A stretch of 64,000 bases of DNA from Pseudomarimonas salicorniae (lineage in GTDB: Bacteria; Pseudomonadota; Gammaproteobacteria; Xanthomonadales; Xanthomonadaceae): positions 62,001 to 126,000 of the forward strand of contig NZ_JALNMH010000013.1 in assembly GCF_023156535.1 (NCBI RefSeq), written 5' to 3'. Position numbers and translations under genes: made by a program. Each line of letters opens with the position of its first letter. Positions within the stretch are counted from its first letter, which is position 1. Below are positions 8,489 to 17,485 of this stretch, one piece after another. The notes beneath the pieces were generated by a model. It made no database searches. It was not told where the DNA came from and saw only the letters and a list, made by a program, of their open reading frames with translations.

Positions 8489-9037
8489 TCAGTCCGTGCG
8501 GCAGTCCGCAGCCAGCCCGTCGAACACGGTGGCGGCCTGCCCGGCTTCGATCGGGCGGGCAGGCTCGCCGCCGTCGAACAGCACGTACCACTGGCCGTCG
8601 GGGGCGCGCTTCCAGACCGAGAAGAAGCGGCCGGAGGCGTGCACCGTGTTGCCCGCCTCATCCTGCCGGGTCAGAAGATAGGGCCCGTGTGAGCTGGCCA
8701 GGTCCTGCTGCCGGGCGACATGCACGTACTGCGGGCGCCACCGGAGCCGGGTGGGCCGGCCCTCGATCAGCGGCATCCATCCCGCCACGACGGCGTCCCG
8801 ACCCTCGAGCAACCCGGGGGTGCCGACCCCGAACTTCGCCTCGGGATCCAGATGTTCGCCGAAGGATCCGGCATCGCCCTCGTCCACGCTGCGGGCGAAG
8901 CTGGCCTCGCGCCGGAAGACCTCGCAGGCCGGCGTGCCTTCAAGCGGAGCTGGAACGGCGACAGGCGCCGGCGGGGCGGCCAGGCCGAGGGTGGAGACAA
9001 GCAGCGGTAGGCTGAACAGGGGCATCGACCTGGGCAT
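8489..9037 (-). CDS. exported SnoaL/NTF2-like protein
   Basis: 182 residues. A signal peptide (about 1-20, hydrophobic LFSLPLLVSTLGLAA) precedes a mature part with the look of a SnoaL/DUF4440 cone fold: GDAGSFGEHLDPEAKFG, GRDAVVAGW, GRFFSVWKRAPDGQWYVLFDGG. Such folds bind small hydrophobic ligands or act in enzymes; nothing here fixes the ligand. The start is either ATG 9037, which gives an arginine in the n-region, or ATG 9025, which has AGGT before it. The function is unknown. Confidence 0.65.
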   Translation of the reverse strand: MPRSMPLFSLPLLVSTLGLAAPPAPVAVPAPLEGTPACEVFRREASFARSVDEGDAGSFGEHLDPEAKFGVGTPGLLEGRDAVVAGWMPLIEGRPTRLRWRPQYVHVARQQDLASSHGPYLLTRQDEAGNTVHASGRFFSVWKRAPDGQWYVLFDGGEPARPIEAGQAATVFDGLAADCRTD

Positions 9038-9160
9038 GCCGTGAGGGACCGCCAGCATCGGCTTCGCGCTCCGACACGGCAAGCTGCCAGGGGTCGCTTC
9101 GGCGCCGGAGCGACAGGCTTGTGCGGCAGTCGATGCCGCGGGCTCGGGTCCCTTCGTGCC

Positions 9161-10909
9161 TCAGCGGGTTTCCATGGTCTGGACCATTTCGACCCCGCGC
9201 TCGGTGAACTCGAGGGTGAAGGTGCTCTGGCTGAAGCCCTTGGCGTAGGACTCCCTCATCAGCCGCACCTGCAGCTGCATCTGCTCCTTCTCGCGGCCCT
9301 CGGGCATTGCCGCCATCGCCTGTTCCATGGCGTCGGCAATCAGCTCGTAGAGCCGGGGCCGGACCTGGGCGGCGAGCAGGGGCTGGTAGTCCGGGTCGAG
9401 CACGAGGCGGTCCTTGAGCCTGTCCGCCATCGGCGCGGTGGCGAATCCGAGCAGCCGCTCCGATTGCGCGACCATCAATTCCGGAGTGCCGGGCGGGCTG
9501 CCGGGGATTTCCGGCAGTTTCACCGGCGTGCCATCGGCCGGCACCTCCAGTTGGGCCAGCTGGGGCACAAAGCCCTTGGCCATGCCGATCAGCGATGCCG
9601 GGTTGTCGCTGCCCAGCACCAGGGTGCCCTCGACGGCCGGCGCGGCGTCGCCGGAAGCGATCTCGAAGCGGTCGAGGCTGGCCATCAGGCCATAGACCAT
9701 CGGCGCCGCGGCAAACACCGCCGGGTTGTTGATCTGCTTGCCGGCCTCGGCAGCCATCGAGTTCAGCGACTGCAGATCGGCGCAGGCGTAGGGCGCGTCG
9801 GTTACCCGGGCGGCCAGCCGCGAGACCACGCCGGGCAGGGCCTGCAGGGACAGGGCGAGGCCGAAGCTGGCAATGGCCTCGTCCCCGCTCGGGTCGCCGC
9901 CGGGCATAGGCGCGCGCAGCTTCAGCAGCTCCGTGCTGATCTCGGGCGACAGGTGGAACACCGAGCGCATCGCATTGCCGGTCGCATCGAGACGGCTGAT
10001 ACCGAAGCTGGCGCCCGGCAGGGTCCTGGCGAGGCCTTCGAATTCGAGCCTGCAGGTCTCGTCGAGCTGGGGAACGGGCTTCTGCATGGCCTGCCACAGC
10101 GCGGCGTTCGGGCTCTGATCGGCATCGGTGAGCTGCCGGAGCAGCTGCAGGTTATCGACATAGCCGACGGCATACGGCAGGAAACCGAGCTCGCCGGCGC
10201 GGCGCACCAGCTCGCCCTCGGCAGCCTGGCTCAGCGCTGGCTTGTCGAGGCCGAGCAGCTGGCGAAGCAGGGCCTCGCCGCCGGCCAGCGGGTGCACGGT
10301 CAGCACCATCTGGTCGCCGATCACGGCCAGCAGGGGCAGGGCCGGCGGCGCTTCCGGGCTGTCGGGGAGGGTCCAATAGCGCGCCTCGCCGAGCTGCTTC
10401 TGCGCAAGGTCCAGCCCGGCCGAGGCCTGGATGCGGCCGATCAGAGCTTCGAGCTTCGCCGGGTCGGCCAGCCGGACGCGCATCACCGGCAGCGGCCCTA
10501 TGCCGTAGATAGCGCCGAACCCGGCGCTGGGCAGGCCGATATGCCCGGCCGACTCGCGCAGGGTCTTGCCCTTGAACTCGGCCTCCAGTGCGTCGAGCAG
10601 CTTGAGCATCGATGCATCGCCGGGATCCGCGCTTTCCGCAAGCTTCTCGCGCAGTTCGCCGGCCATCTGCGGCCACATCGCCATCGAGCTTTCGGCCTGC
10701 GCCCACATCGCATCGGCCACTTCATCCGGCACCGGCTGCAGGGCAGCCAGCGCATAGGGCGTATCGGCGGGGATGAACTCCAGCATCTCGCTGGCCGCCG
10801 GGGACACGCTGGTCAGCCCGGACAGCGCTGCATCCTGCGAGCGGTTGAACAGCAGCCAGCCGACGACGGCCAGCGCGACCAGGGCAAGGGCCCAGAGCAG
10901 CTTGTTCAT
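9161..10909 (-). CDS. membrane-anchored exported protein of unknown function
   Basis: 582 residues. An N-terminal hydrophobic segment (about 3-20, LLWALALVALAVVGWLLF) after MNK acts as signal anchor, leaving a large periplasmic domain that starts with FIPADTPYALAAL. Only two cysteines are noticeable (DETCRLEF, YACADL), perhaps forming a disulphide. I do not recognise the family; the general pattern resembles periplasmic DUF3352-type proteins. The start at 10909 is chosen because it begins the anchor directly. It lies 72 bp downstream of aceE on the same strand. Confidence 0.6.
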   Translation of the reverse strand: MNKLLWALALVALAVVGWLLFNRSQDAALSGLTSVSPAASEMLEFIPADTPYALAALQPVPDEVADAMWAQAESSMAMWPQMAGELREKLAESADPGDASMLKLLDALEAEFKGKTLRESAGHIGLPSAGFGAIYGIGPLPVMRVRLADPAKLEALIGRIQASAGLDLAQKQLGEARYWTLPDSPEAPPALPLLAVIGDQMVLTVHPLAGGEALLRQLLGLDKPALSQAAEGELVRRAGELGFLPYAVGYVDNLQLLRQLTDADQSPNAALWQAMQKPVPQLDETCRLEFEGLARTLPGASFGISRLDATGNAMRSVFHLSPEISTELLKLRAPMPGGDPSGDEAIASFGLALSLQALPGVVSRLAARVTDAPYACADLQSLNSMAAEAGKQINNPAVFAAAPMVYGLMASLDRFEIASGDAAPAVEGTLVLGSDNPASLIGMAKGFVPQLAQLEVPADGTPVKLPEIPGSPPGTPELMVAQSERLLGFATAPMADRLKDRLVLDPDYQPLLAAQVRPRLYELIADAMEQAMAAMPEGREKEQMQLQVRLMRESYAKGFSQSTFTLEFTERGVEMVQTMETR

Positions 10910-10981
10910 GGCGAATCCCTGTGCAAAGGACCCGCATGATAGCCCCGCAGCCCGCACCGGCGGGCCGGGGGCAGGCCGCGC

Positions 10982-13693
10982 TCAGACCGTCAGCGGATTG
11001 GCCTTGTCGACGTCGATCTTGTACTCCTTGATCGCGCGGGCGACGTCCTTGGCGTTCATCGTGCCGTCCTCGGCCAGTGCGGCGATGGCGGCGTGGGCGA
11101 TGTAATAGCGGTCGACCTCGAAGAAGCGGCGCAGGTTGGCACGGGTGTCCGAGCGGCCGAAGCCGTCGGTGCCGAGCACGGTGTAGCGGCCGGGAACGAA
11201 GGCGCGGATCTGGTCGGCGTACTGGCGCACGTAGTCGGTGGCGGCGATCGTCGGGCCGCTGCGGCCTTCCAGGCACTCGGCGACGTAGGACTTGCGCTTC
11301 TGCTTGGCCTCCGGATGCAGGCGGTTCCAGCGCTCGACGTCGTAGCCGTCACGGCGCAGCTCGGTGAAGCTCGGGCAGGACCAGATGTCGGCGGCGACGC
11401 CGAAGTCCTTCTCCAGCAGCTCCGCCGCCGCCATCACCTCGCGCAGGATGGTGCCCGAGCCGAGCAGCTGGACACACGGCTGCGCCGACTTGCCCTTGCC
11501 CTTGCTCTTCCCCTTGGTTCCGGCGCCGGAATCCTGCAGCAGGTACATGCCCTTGATGATCCCCTCCTCGGCGCCCTTGGGCATCTCCGGGTGAGGGTAG
11601 TTCTCGTTCATCAGGGTCAGGTAGTAGTACTCGTCGACCTGGTCGGTGAGCATGCGCTTCATGCCGTGCTGCAGGATTACCGCAACCTCGAAGCCGAAGG
11701 TCGGGTCGTAGGGCTTGCAGTTGGGGATGCTGCCGGCCAGCAGGTGGCTGTGGCCGTCCTCGTGCTGCAGGCCCTCACCGTTCAGCGTGGTGCGGCCGGC
11801 CGTCGCGCCGAGCAGGAAGCCGCGGGCGCGCATGTCGGCGGCCTGCCAGGCCGAATCGCCGATGCGCTGGAAGCCGAACATCGAATAGAAGATGTAGAAC
11901 GGCAGCATCGGCAGGTTGTTGGTGGAATAGCTGGTCGCGGCAGCCAGCCAGCTGGAGAACGCGCCGCATTCGGTGATGCCTTCCTGCAGCACCTGGCCGG
12001 CGGCGTCCTCGCGGTAGTACATCAGCTGGTCGGCATCGACCGGCTTGTACTTCTGGCCGAACGGGGCATAGATGCCGATCTGCCGGAACAGGCCCTCCAT
12101 GCCGAAGGTGCGCGCCTCGTCGGCGACGATCGGCACCACCCGCGGACCGACCTGCTTGTCGCGCAGGACAATGTTCAGAGCCTGGACGAAGGACATGGTG
12201 GTGCTGATCTCGCGATCGCCGCTGGCCTTGAGCAGCCGATCGAAGGACTCGAGCTTGGGCACTTCGAAACTTTCGTCGGCCTTTGCCCGGCGCTGCGGCA
12301 GCGGACCGCCGAGCGCGGCGCGGCGCTCCTTCATGTACTTCACTTCCGGCGAGTCCTCACCGGGGTGGTAGAAGGGCACCTCGGAGAGCTTGTCGTCCGG
12401 TACCGGAATCTTGAAGCGGTCGCGGAAGGCGCGCACCGCGGCGTCGTCCAGCTTCTTGGTCTGGTGGGTCGGGTTCAGCGACTCGCCGGCCGAGCCCATG
12501 CCGTAGCCCTTGACGGTCTTGGCCAGGATCACCGTCGGCTGGCCCTTGTGCGCCATGGCCGCGGCGTAGGCCGCATAGACCTTGTGCGGGTCGTGGCCAC
12601 CGCGGTTGAGGCGCCAGATGTCCTCATCGGAGAGCGAGGCCACCAGGGCCTTGGTCTCCTCGTAGCGGTTGAAGAAGTTCTCGCGGGTGTAGGCGCCGCC
12701 GAAGGCCTTGCAGTTCTGGTACTCGCCGTCGACGGTTTCCATCATCAGCTTGCGCAGCATGCCGGCGTGGTCCTTCTGCAGGAGCGGATCCCAGTAGCTG
12801 CCCCAGACCACCTTGATCACGTTCCAGCCGGCGCCGCGGAATGCGCCCTCCAGCTCCTGGATGATCTTGCCGTTGCCGCGTACCGGGCCGTCGAGTCGCT
12901 GCAGGTTGCAATTTATGACGAAGCACAGGTTGTCGAGCTGTTCGCGGCCGCCGAGGGTGATCGCGCCCAGCGACTCGGGCTCGTCGCATTCGCCGTCGCC
13001 CATGAAACACCAGACCTTGCGATCCGACTTCGGCATCAGGTCGCGGTGCTCGAGGTACTTCCAGAAGCGCGCCTGGTAGATCGCGCTGATCGGGCCGAGG
13101 CCCATGGACACCGTCGGCGTCTGCCAGAAGTCCGGCATCAGCCAGGGATGCGGATAGGAGCTGATGCCGCGGCCATCGACCTCCATCCGGAAATGGTCGA
13201 GCTGGCTCTCGCTCAGCCGACCCTCGAGGAAGGCGCGGGCGTAGACGCCCGGCGAGCTGTGTCCCTGCACATAGAGCAGGTCACCCGGATGCGATTCGCT
13301 GGGCGCGCGCCAGAAATGATTGAAGCCGACGTCGTACAGGGTCGCCGAGCTGGCGAAGCTGGCGATATGGCCGCCGAGCTCGCCCGGCTTGCGGTTCGCC
13401 CGTACCACCATGGCCATGGCGTTCCAGCGCAGGATGCAGCGGATCTTCCATTCCATCGCCGGATCGCCCGGCATCTGCGGCTGCAGGTGGGGCGGGATGG
13501 TGTTGATGTATTCGGTGGTCGGCTGGAAGGGCAGCATGGCCCCGGCGCGGCGTGAGACCTCGACCATGCGCTCCAGCAGCTGGTGGGCACGCTCGGTGCC
13601 GTCATGCTGGATCACCGCGTTCATCGCCTCGATCCATTCCTGGGTTTCCGTCGGATCGAGGTCGGAGTCGAGAATGTCTTGCAGCGGATTCAT
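10982..13693 (-). CDS. aceE: pyruvate dehydrogenase E1 component (homodimeric)
   Basis: 903 residues, the usual size for the homodimeric E1 of gammaproteobacteria. It decarboxylates pyruvate with thiamine diphosphate and passes the acetyl group to the lipoyl domain of AceF. The ThDP motif GDGECDEPES...NLCFVINCNLQRLDGPV is intact, as are WFRAP-like FNHFWRAPS and the E1 signature GHSSPGVYARAFLEGRL. A Lys/Gly/Ser insert (GTKGKSKGKGKS) lies near residue 735. A strong ribosome site GGGAGG precedes the ATG. Neither aceF nor lpd follows, so the E2 and E3 genes must lie elsewhere. Confidence 0.97.
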   Translation of the reverse strand: MNPLQDILDSDLDPTETQEWIEAMNAVIQHDGTERAHQLLERMVEVSRRAGAMLPFQPTTEYINTIPPHLQPQMPGDPAMEWKIRCILRWNAMAMVVRANRKPGELGGHIASFASSATLYDVGFNHFWRAPSESHPGDLLYVQGHSSPGVYARAFLEGRLSESQLDHFRMEVDGRGISSYPHPWLMPDFWQTPTVSMGLGPISAIYQARFWKYLEHRDLMPKSDRKVWCFMGDGECDEPESLGAITLGGREQLDNLCFVINCNLQRLDGPVRGNGKIIQELEGAFRGAGWNVIKVVWGSYWDPLLQKDHAGMLRKLMMETVDGEYQNCKAFGGAYTRENFFNRYEETKALVASLSDEDIWRLNRGGHDPHKVYAAYAAAMAHKGQPTVILAKTVKGYGMGSAGESLNPTHQTKKLDDAAVRAFRDRFKIPVPDDKLSEVPFYHPGEDSPEVKYMKERRAALGGPLPQRRAKADESFEVPKLESFDRLLKASGDREISTTMSFVQALNIVLRDKQVGPRVVPIVADEARTFGMEGLFRQIGIYAPFGQKYKPVDADQLMYYREDAAGQVLQEGITECGAFSSWLAAATSYSTNNLPMLPFYIFYSMFGFQRIGDSAWQAADMRARGFLLGATAGRTTLNGEGLQHEDGHSHLLAGSIPNCKPYDPTFGFEVAVILQHGMKRMLTDQVDEYYYLTLMNENYPHPEMPKGAEEGIIKGMYLLQDSGAGTKGKSKGKGKSAQPCVQLLGSGTILREVMAAAELLEKDFGVAADIWSCPSFTELRRDGYDVERWNRLHPEAKQKRKSYVAECLEGRSGPTIAATDYVRQYADQIRAFVPGRYTVLGTDGFGRSDTRANLRRFFEVDRYYIAHAAIAALAEDGTMNAKDVARAIKEYKIDVDKANPLTV

Positions 13694-13961
13694 GGTGCCT
13701 CCCGGTGGCGGGCCCGCGCCGCTTCGGATGGCGGTGTCGGGCGGTCGAACAGATCCGCGAGTCTATCTCACCGCCTGTTCCGGACGCTGCCGTATCCGCA
13801 GGGCTGAATACGATTGCAGCGCGGCGCGCAGGCCGTGTCGCCCGCCTGGCGCTGGGGTTCGCACTGCCGGTCGCAGGCCTTCTGCAGGCTCTTCACACAG
13901 GGCCGGTGCGGGCGAGGGCGACCGCCGGAGCGGCCGGCCCCGTATCATCTGCGCCGTGGCT

Positions 13962-13987
13962 GCCTGCCCGGCCGTCGCCGGGCAGGC
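13962..13987 (+). promoter_or_regulatory. perfect 11-bp hairpin in the leader of the glycosyltransferase gene
   Basis: GCCTGCCCGGC (13962-13972), loop CGTC, then GCCGGGCAGGC (13977-13987). It ends 38 bp before the TTG start of the next gene, within the 332-bp divergent gap after aceE. It could be a leader attenuator or merely stabilise the mRNA; no T-run follows. Confidence 0.45.
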
Positions 13988-14025
13988 GGCGGCAGCGATC
14001 GCCGGCGGCGCATCAGGAGCCCTCG

Positions 14026-15264
14026 TTGCATCTCGACATCGACAATCAGCCGCTCAGCCCGCCTCGCCGACCACCGCCCGGTGCGGGCGGGGCGCTGGCA
14101 CCGGATACGGACGCCGTGGACGCGCCGCCGGATTTTCCGGGCGCCGCGACCTGGGACGCGCTGCGCCGGGCCATCGACGAGGCGCTGGTGGTCCAGGAGC
14201 GCGCATTCTCTGCACTCGCCGACGCAGTCGCGCGGCATCGCGTGGTCTCGACGCTGCCACTGGGCAGCTTCGATCACTGGCAGCGCGCCGTCGGTGTGCT
14301 GGCGCCGCGGCGCAACTGGCTGAACCCCCTGACCCGCCCGTTCGATGTGCCTGACATCGGTCTGCTCTTCCGCCTGATCCGGGCGGCGCGGGAGGCCGAT
14401 CTGGTGCTGCTGACCGGGGGCGAGCGGGTTGACCTGTTCTACGCGCTGCTGCTGCGCTGGCTGGGCTCGGTGCGCACGCCGCACATCTTTGCCGATGCCC
14501 ACTGGTCGCCGCGGCGCAACTGGCTGACCGGCTGGATCCAGCGCCAGATCCACCGTTCGGCGGCGCCGAAGATGGTCGAGGTGCAGCCACACTCCGAGGA
14601 GGAGGTCGCACTCTATGCGCGCAATTTCGGCTATCGCGACGAGCTCATCCGGCCGATTCCCTGGAGCACCTCGCTGACCGGCCACTCGGTGGAGCCCGAG
14701 CGCGGTGACTACGTGGTCAGCGGGGGCTATTCGCACCGCGATTACGCGACCCTGATCGCAGCCTGCCGCGACGCCCCCATCGAGCTGCGGCTGGGCATCC
14801 CGGCGCGCAGCGAGGTCGCGCGCGAGGCCCGGGCGCTGGCCCGCGGCATCCCCAACGTGCAGGTCCACCGGCATTGGAGCAATGCCGAGTTCATCGACCA
14901 GCAGGCCCGCTGCGGGGTGTTCGCCTTGCCGATCACCCCGGGCCTGCAGCGTTCTACCGGTGACCAGACCATCCTCAATGCGATGGCCTGGGGCAAGGTG
15001 GTGGTGGCCACCGACTCGATCGGATCGCGGGTCTACATCCGCGACGGCGAGAACGGTTTCCTGGTCCGCGAGTCCGACCCGGCGCACTGGCGTGAGGTCC
15101 TGCAGCGGGTCATGACGCTCGACGAGACCGCCTATACGCGGATCGGCATGTGCGCCATGTGGGATGCGCGGGTGCGTTTCGGTGAGCGGCTGCGCGCCGC
15201 GCGCACCCTGAAGGCGGCCCTGCGACACCTTGATCGATCCGACACCCCGGGCCAGGCCGCCTAG
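14026..15264 (+). CDS. glycosyltransferase, GT4-like (GT-B fold)
   Basis: 412 residues if translation starts at the TTG at 14026. That TTG has AGGAG six bases upstream and begins M-HLDIDNQPLS; no in-frame ATG lies nearby, and the frame upstream is low-complexity. The protein has an N-terminal domain with LLLTGGERVDLFYALL and HIFADAHWSPRRNW. A C-terminal domain has GYSHRDYATLIAA and the nucleotide-sugar loop ...LQRSTGDQTILNAMAWGKVVVATDS...IRDGENGFLV, typical of GT4 enzymes. No signal peptide is seen, so it probably acts in the cytosol. The secreted-protein gene follows after 18 bp and is likely cotranscribed. Donor and acceptor are unknown. Confidence 0.75.
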   Translation: MHLDIDNQPLSPPRRPPPGAGGALAPDTDAVDAPPDFPGAATWDALRRAIDEALVVQERAFSALADAVARHRVVSTLPLGSFDHWQRAVGVLAPRRNWLNPLTRPFDVPDIGLLFRLIRAAREADLVLLTGGERVDLFYALLLRWLGSVRTPHIFADAHWSPRRNWLTGWIQRQIHRSAAPKMVEVQPHSEEEVALYARNFGYRDELIRPIPWSTSLTGHSVEPERGDYVVSGGYSHRDYATLIAACRDAPIELRLGIPARSEVAREARALARGIPNVQVHRHWSNAEFIDQQARCGVFALPITPGLQRSTGDQTILNAMAWGKVVVATDSIGSRVYIRDGENGFLVRESDPAHWREVLQRVMTLDETAYTRIGMCAMWDARVRFGERLRAARTLKAALRHLDRSDTPGQAA

Positions 15265-15282
15265 TCCGGAGTGTCGGAGTTC

Positions 15283-17094
15283 ATGCTCAGACTGTTGCTG
15301 CTGGCCGCCGTGCTCTGCGTGCTTCCGGGGCAAGCGCCGGCCGCCCAGCCCACCCTGACCCTGCGCTTCAACGAGGGGGCGCTGGAGGCCTGGCATCTGT
15401 CCCTTCGCTGGCAGGGCGGGAAGGCGCTGGCGCCGGCCGACCGCCCACGGGCCGGCTACTCCGAGCGCCGGCTTGCGCTTGCCGCGGCTGAGGAGGAAGG
15501 CGACCTGCTGAGGTTCCAGGGGGATTCGGGACTGGTGCTGTCGCGGAAGGCGCGCCAGCTGGCCCTCTCCTCGATCGCGGTCAGCCTGCGCACCAAGGGG
15601 CGCTTCGTCTGGCTCAGTGAGCCCGGCGGACCTGCCCTGCTGCGCGCGAGCATGCCGCATCGCTATCCGGTCGAAGCCGGCGGCGACTGGCGCAACCTCG
15701 ATCTGCACGCCACCGCCGCCCTGGCCGAGCGCCTTGGCCAGCCACGGCTCGAGGGCGCGCTGCTCGGCGGCCTCGACCTGCGCTGGAGCAGGCAGCCCAG
15801 CCCGCTGTTCGGCGGCCTTGGCGCGCCAACGGCCAAGGGCGGCCGGCGCTGTCGGCAGACCGCGGTCTTCCACTCCGAGCAAACGCCGACCGACGTGCAG
15901 ATGATCGACATCGGGCGCCCGTTCCAGATGCGCTGCGAGGGCTGCACGAGCGGCAGCAGCAACGGGCGACTGGTGATCGCGCCGAGCGCCGACCTCGGCA
16001 ACGTCGGCGCCGCCGATGTGCCCTGGATCGTCAAGTTCGGCGGAGACGGCCCGCCCTATGGCGCGGACCAGCATCCCTACCTGGTCTGGGCGCTGTATCG
16101 CGAGGACGGTGCGGGGCGTCTGGACCAGATCGCTGTCTCCGGCCTCAAGCACGCCTTCATCTCGCAGAACGACAGCTGCGACTGCCAGGCCGACTTCTAC
16201 CTGTTCCGCGGCTGCACCGACCTGTATTCCGCCTTCACCAACGACAGCGCCGACGACCTCGGGCCGCGCAGCGAGGTGATCCCGGCGCGCGGGCTGTGGG
16301 GTCGCTGTGGCTCGCTCTATGACCGCGACTGCAACAACAGCTTCGACCAGGGCGCCGCGGTGGCGGACGGCTTCGCCGAGCGGGCCGTGGTTACCGAGGC
16401 CGAGCTGGCCGCGGCGCGCGCCGCCGGCGACCGCCTTTATATCGAGGCCTGGTACGTGGTGCGCGACGACGTCGATATCGACAACAGCGTTGGCCACCGC
16501 ATGATTGGCGCAGAGAAGGTCGATGCAGGCTGGGTGTTCGACACCCTCGAGCCCATGCGCAACGGCTTCGTGGTGGATCGCTGGGCCGCCCGCGGCGGCG
16601 GCGCCCGCTATCGCGCCGCCGAGCGCGCAAGCCTGGTCGATGGCCACCTGCAGGTCGGCGTGCGCATCGAGGCGCTGGGCGATGGTCGCTTCCGCTACCA
16701 CTACGTGCTGTTCAACCTCGACCATGCCCGGGTGGTGACCGCTGGCGCGCCGCCCAGCCTGCGGATACTCGAGCACCGCGGGCTCGCGGCCTTCGAGCTG
16801 CCGATCGCCGCGGGCCTTGCCGTCGAACAGGTTGAATTCCGCGACAGCGATACCGAGACCGGCAACGACTGGGCGCTGGACGTCGAGGCCGGCCGCCTGC
16901 GCTGGACCGCGCCCGCCGGGGCTGACCTGGGCTGGGGTCGCCAGCTGCGGTTCTCATTCGTCACCGCCGCCGGGCCCGAGCGCGGCATGCTGCGCGTGGG
17001 ACTCGATCCCGCGGCCCCCGCCGAGCAGGCCGGCCTGCCACTTTGGGCCCCGCTGGCGCCGGGCCATCTGTTCGCCGACGGGCTCGAAGACTAG
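15283..17094 (+). CDS. secreted protein of unknown function with LF-x-DG-x-E C-terminus
   Basis: 603 residues from the ATG at 15283 (GGAG 11 bases upstream; a GTG four codons earlier is possible). The signal peptide is MLRLLLLAAVLCVLPGQAPAA. The mature part is beta-rich with cysteine pairs that would form disulphides outside the cell (CEGCTSGSS, NDSCDCQADFYLFRGC, WGRCGSLYDRDCNNS) and a conserved-looking block LYSAFTNDSADDLGPRSEV. It ends PLAPGHLFADGLED, a terminus like that of the FG-GAP protein at 24917. I know no function for the family. The upstream glycosyltransferase hints at a glycan or surface role, by context only. Confidence 0.7.
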   Translation: MLRLLLLAAVLCVLPGQAPAAQPTLTLRFNEGALEAWHLSLRWQGGKALAPADRPRAGYSERRLALAAAEEEGDLLRFQGDSGLVLSRKARQLALSSIAVSLRTKGRFVWLSEPGGPALLRASMPHRYPVEAGGDWRNLDLHATAALAERLGQPRLEGALLGGLDLRWSRQPSPLFGGLGAPTAKGGRRCRQTAVFHSEQTPTDVQMIDIGRPFQMRCEGCTSGSSNGRLVIAPSADLGNVGAADVPWIVKFGGDGPPYGADQHPYLVWALYREDGAGRLDQIAVSGLKHAFISQNDSCDCQADFYLFRGCTDLYSAFTNDSADDLGPRSEVIPARGLWGRCGSLYDRDCNNSFDQGAAVADGFAERAVVTEAELAAARAAGDRLYIEAWYVVRDDVDIDNSVGHRMIGAEKVDAGWVFDTLEPMRNGFVVDRWAARGGGARYRAAERASLVDGHLQVGVRIEALGDGRFRYHYVLFNLDHARVVTAGAPPSLRILEHRGLAAFELPIAAGLAVEQVEFRDSDTETGNDWALDVEAGRLRWTAPAGADLGWGRQLRFSFVTAAGPERGMLRVGLDPAAPAEQAGLPLWAPLAPGHLFADGLED

Positions 17095-17485
17095 AGGGCC
17101 TGTCCCGGCCCGCAAGCACGCCCAGGCAGGGGCGAGGCGCAACGACCGGCGCCCCACGCTCGGGGGTCGACCAGGGGTCATCGCGGATCGGCATGCCAGC
17201 GCGGAAGGTGCGGGCCAGAGCTGGGCTGGCGGCTTCCATTCAAGGCCTGAGCCCCTTGCGGATTGCGCTCCGTGCAGGTCGACGAAAGCGCCGGCGAGCA
17301 CTCGGTCCGCCGCCACCGAGGCCGCTTCGCGGCGCCGCGTGAAGGCGCTTCCACGAGGCGACCGTACGTCGCGAAGAGGGTGAACTCCCCTCTGTAATCT
17401 GTTCAAATGCCGGACTTTCCGTGTCGGAGTTCGCAGTTTGGGGAATCGCTGCGAGCATCCGGCCTGCACAAGACTGGAGACTTGC
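17095..17485 (+). other. 391-bp upstream region of the large surface protein
   Basis: No gene and no copy of the mosaic repeats is seen. A small palindrome GCGAC-CGTAC-GTCGC occurs near 17357-17371. A GG/GC pair near 17440 (TGGGGAATCGCTGCG) is one base short of the spacing needed for a sigma-54 promoter. No clear -35/-10 pair was found. Confidence 0.4.

Noticed and set aside
11093-13555. 820-codon open frame on the plus strand across aceE
   Set aside because: Antisense shadow of aceE; long shadow frames are expected where third positions are mostly G or C.
13945-16776. 943-codon minus-strand open frame across the glycosyltransferase and secreted-protein genes
   Set aside because: Covers two sense genes with signal peptide and GT4 motifs; the antisense product shows no recognisable domain.
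17430-17460. Sigma-54 promoter before the giant surface protein
   Set aside because: TGGGGAATCGCTGCG has GG and GC one base too close, and otherwise matches the consensus poorly.
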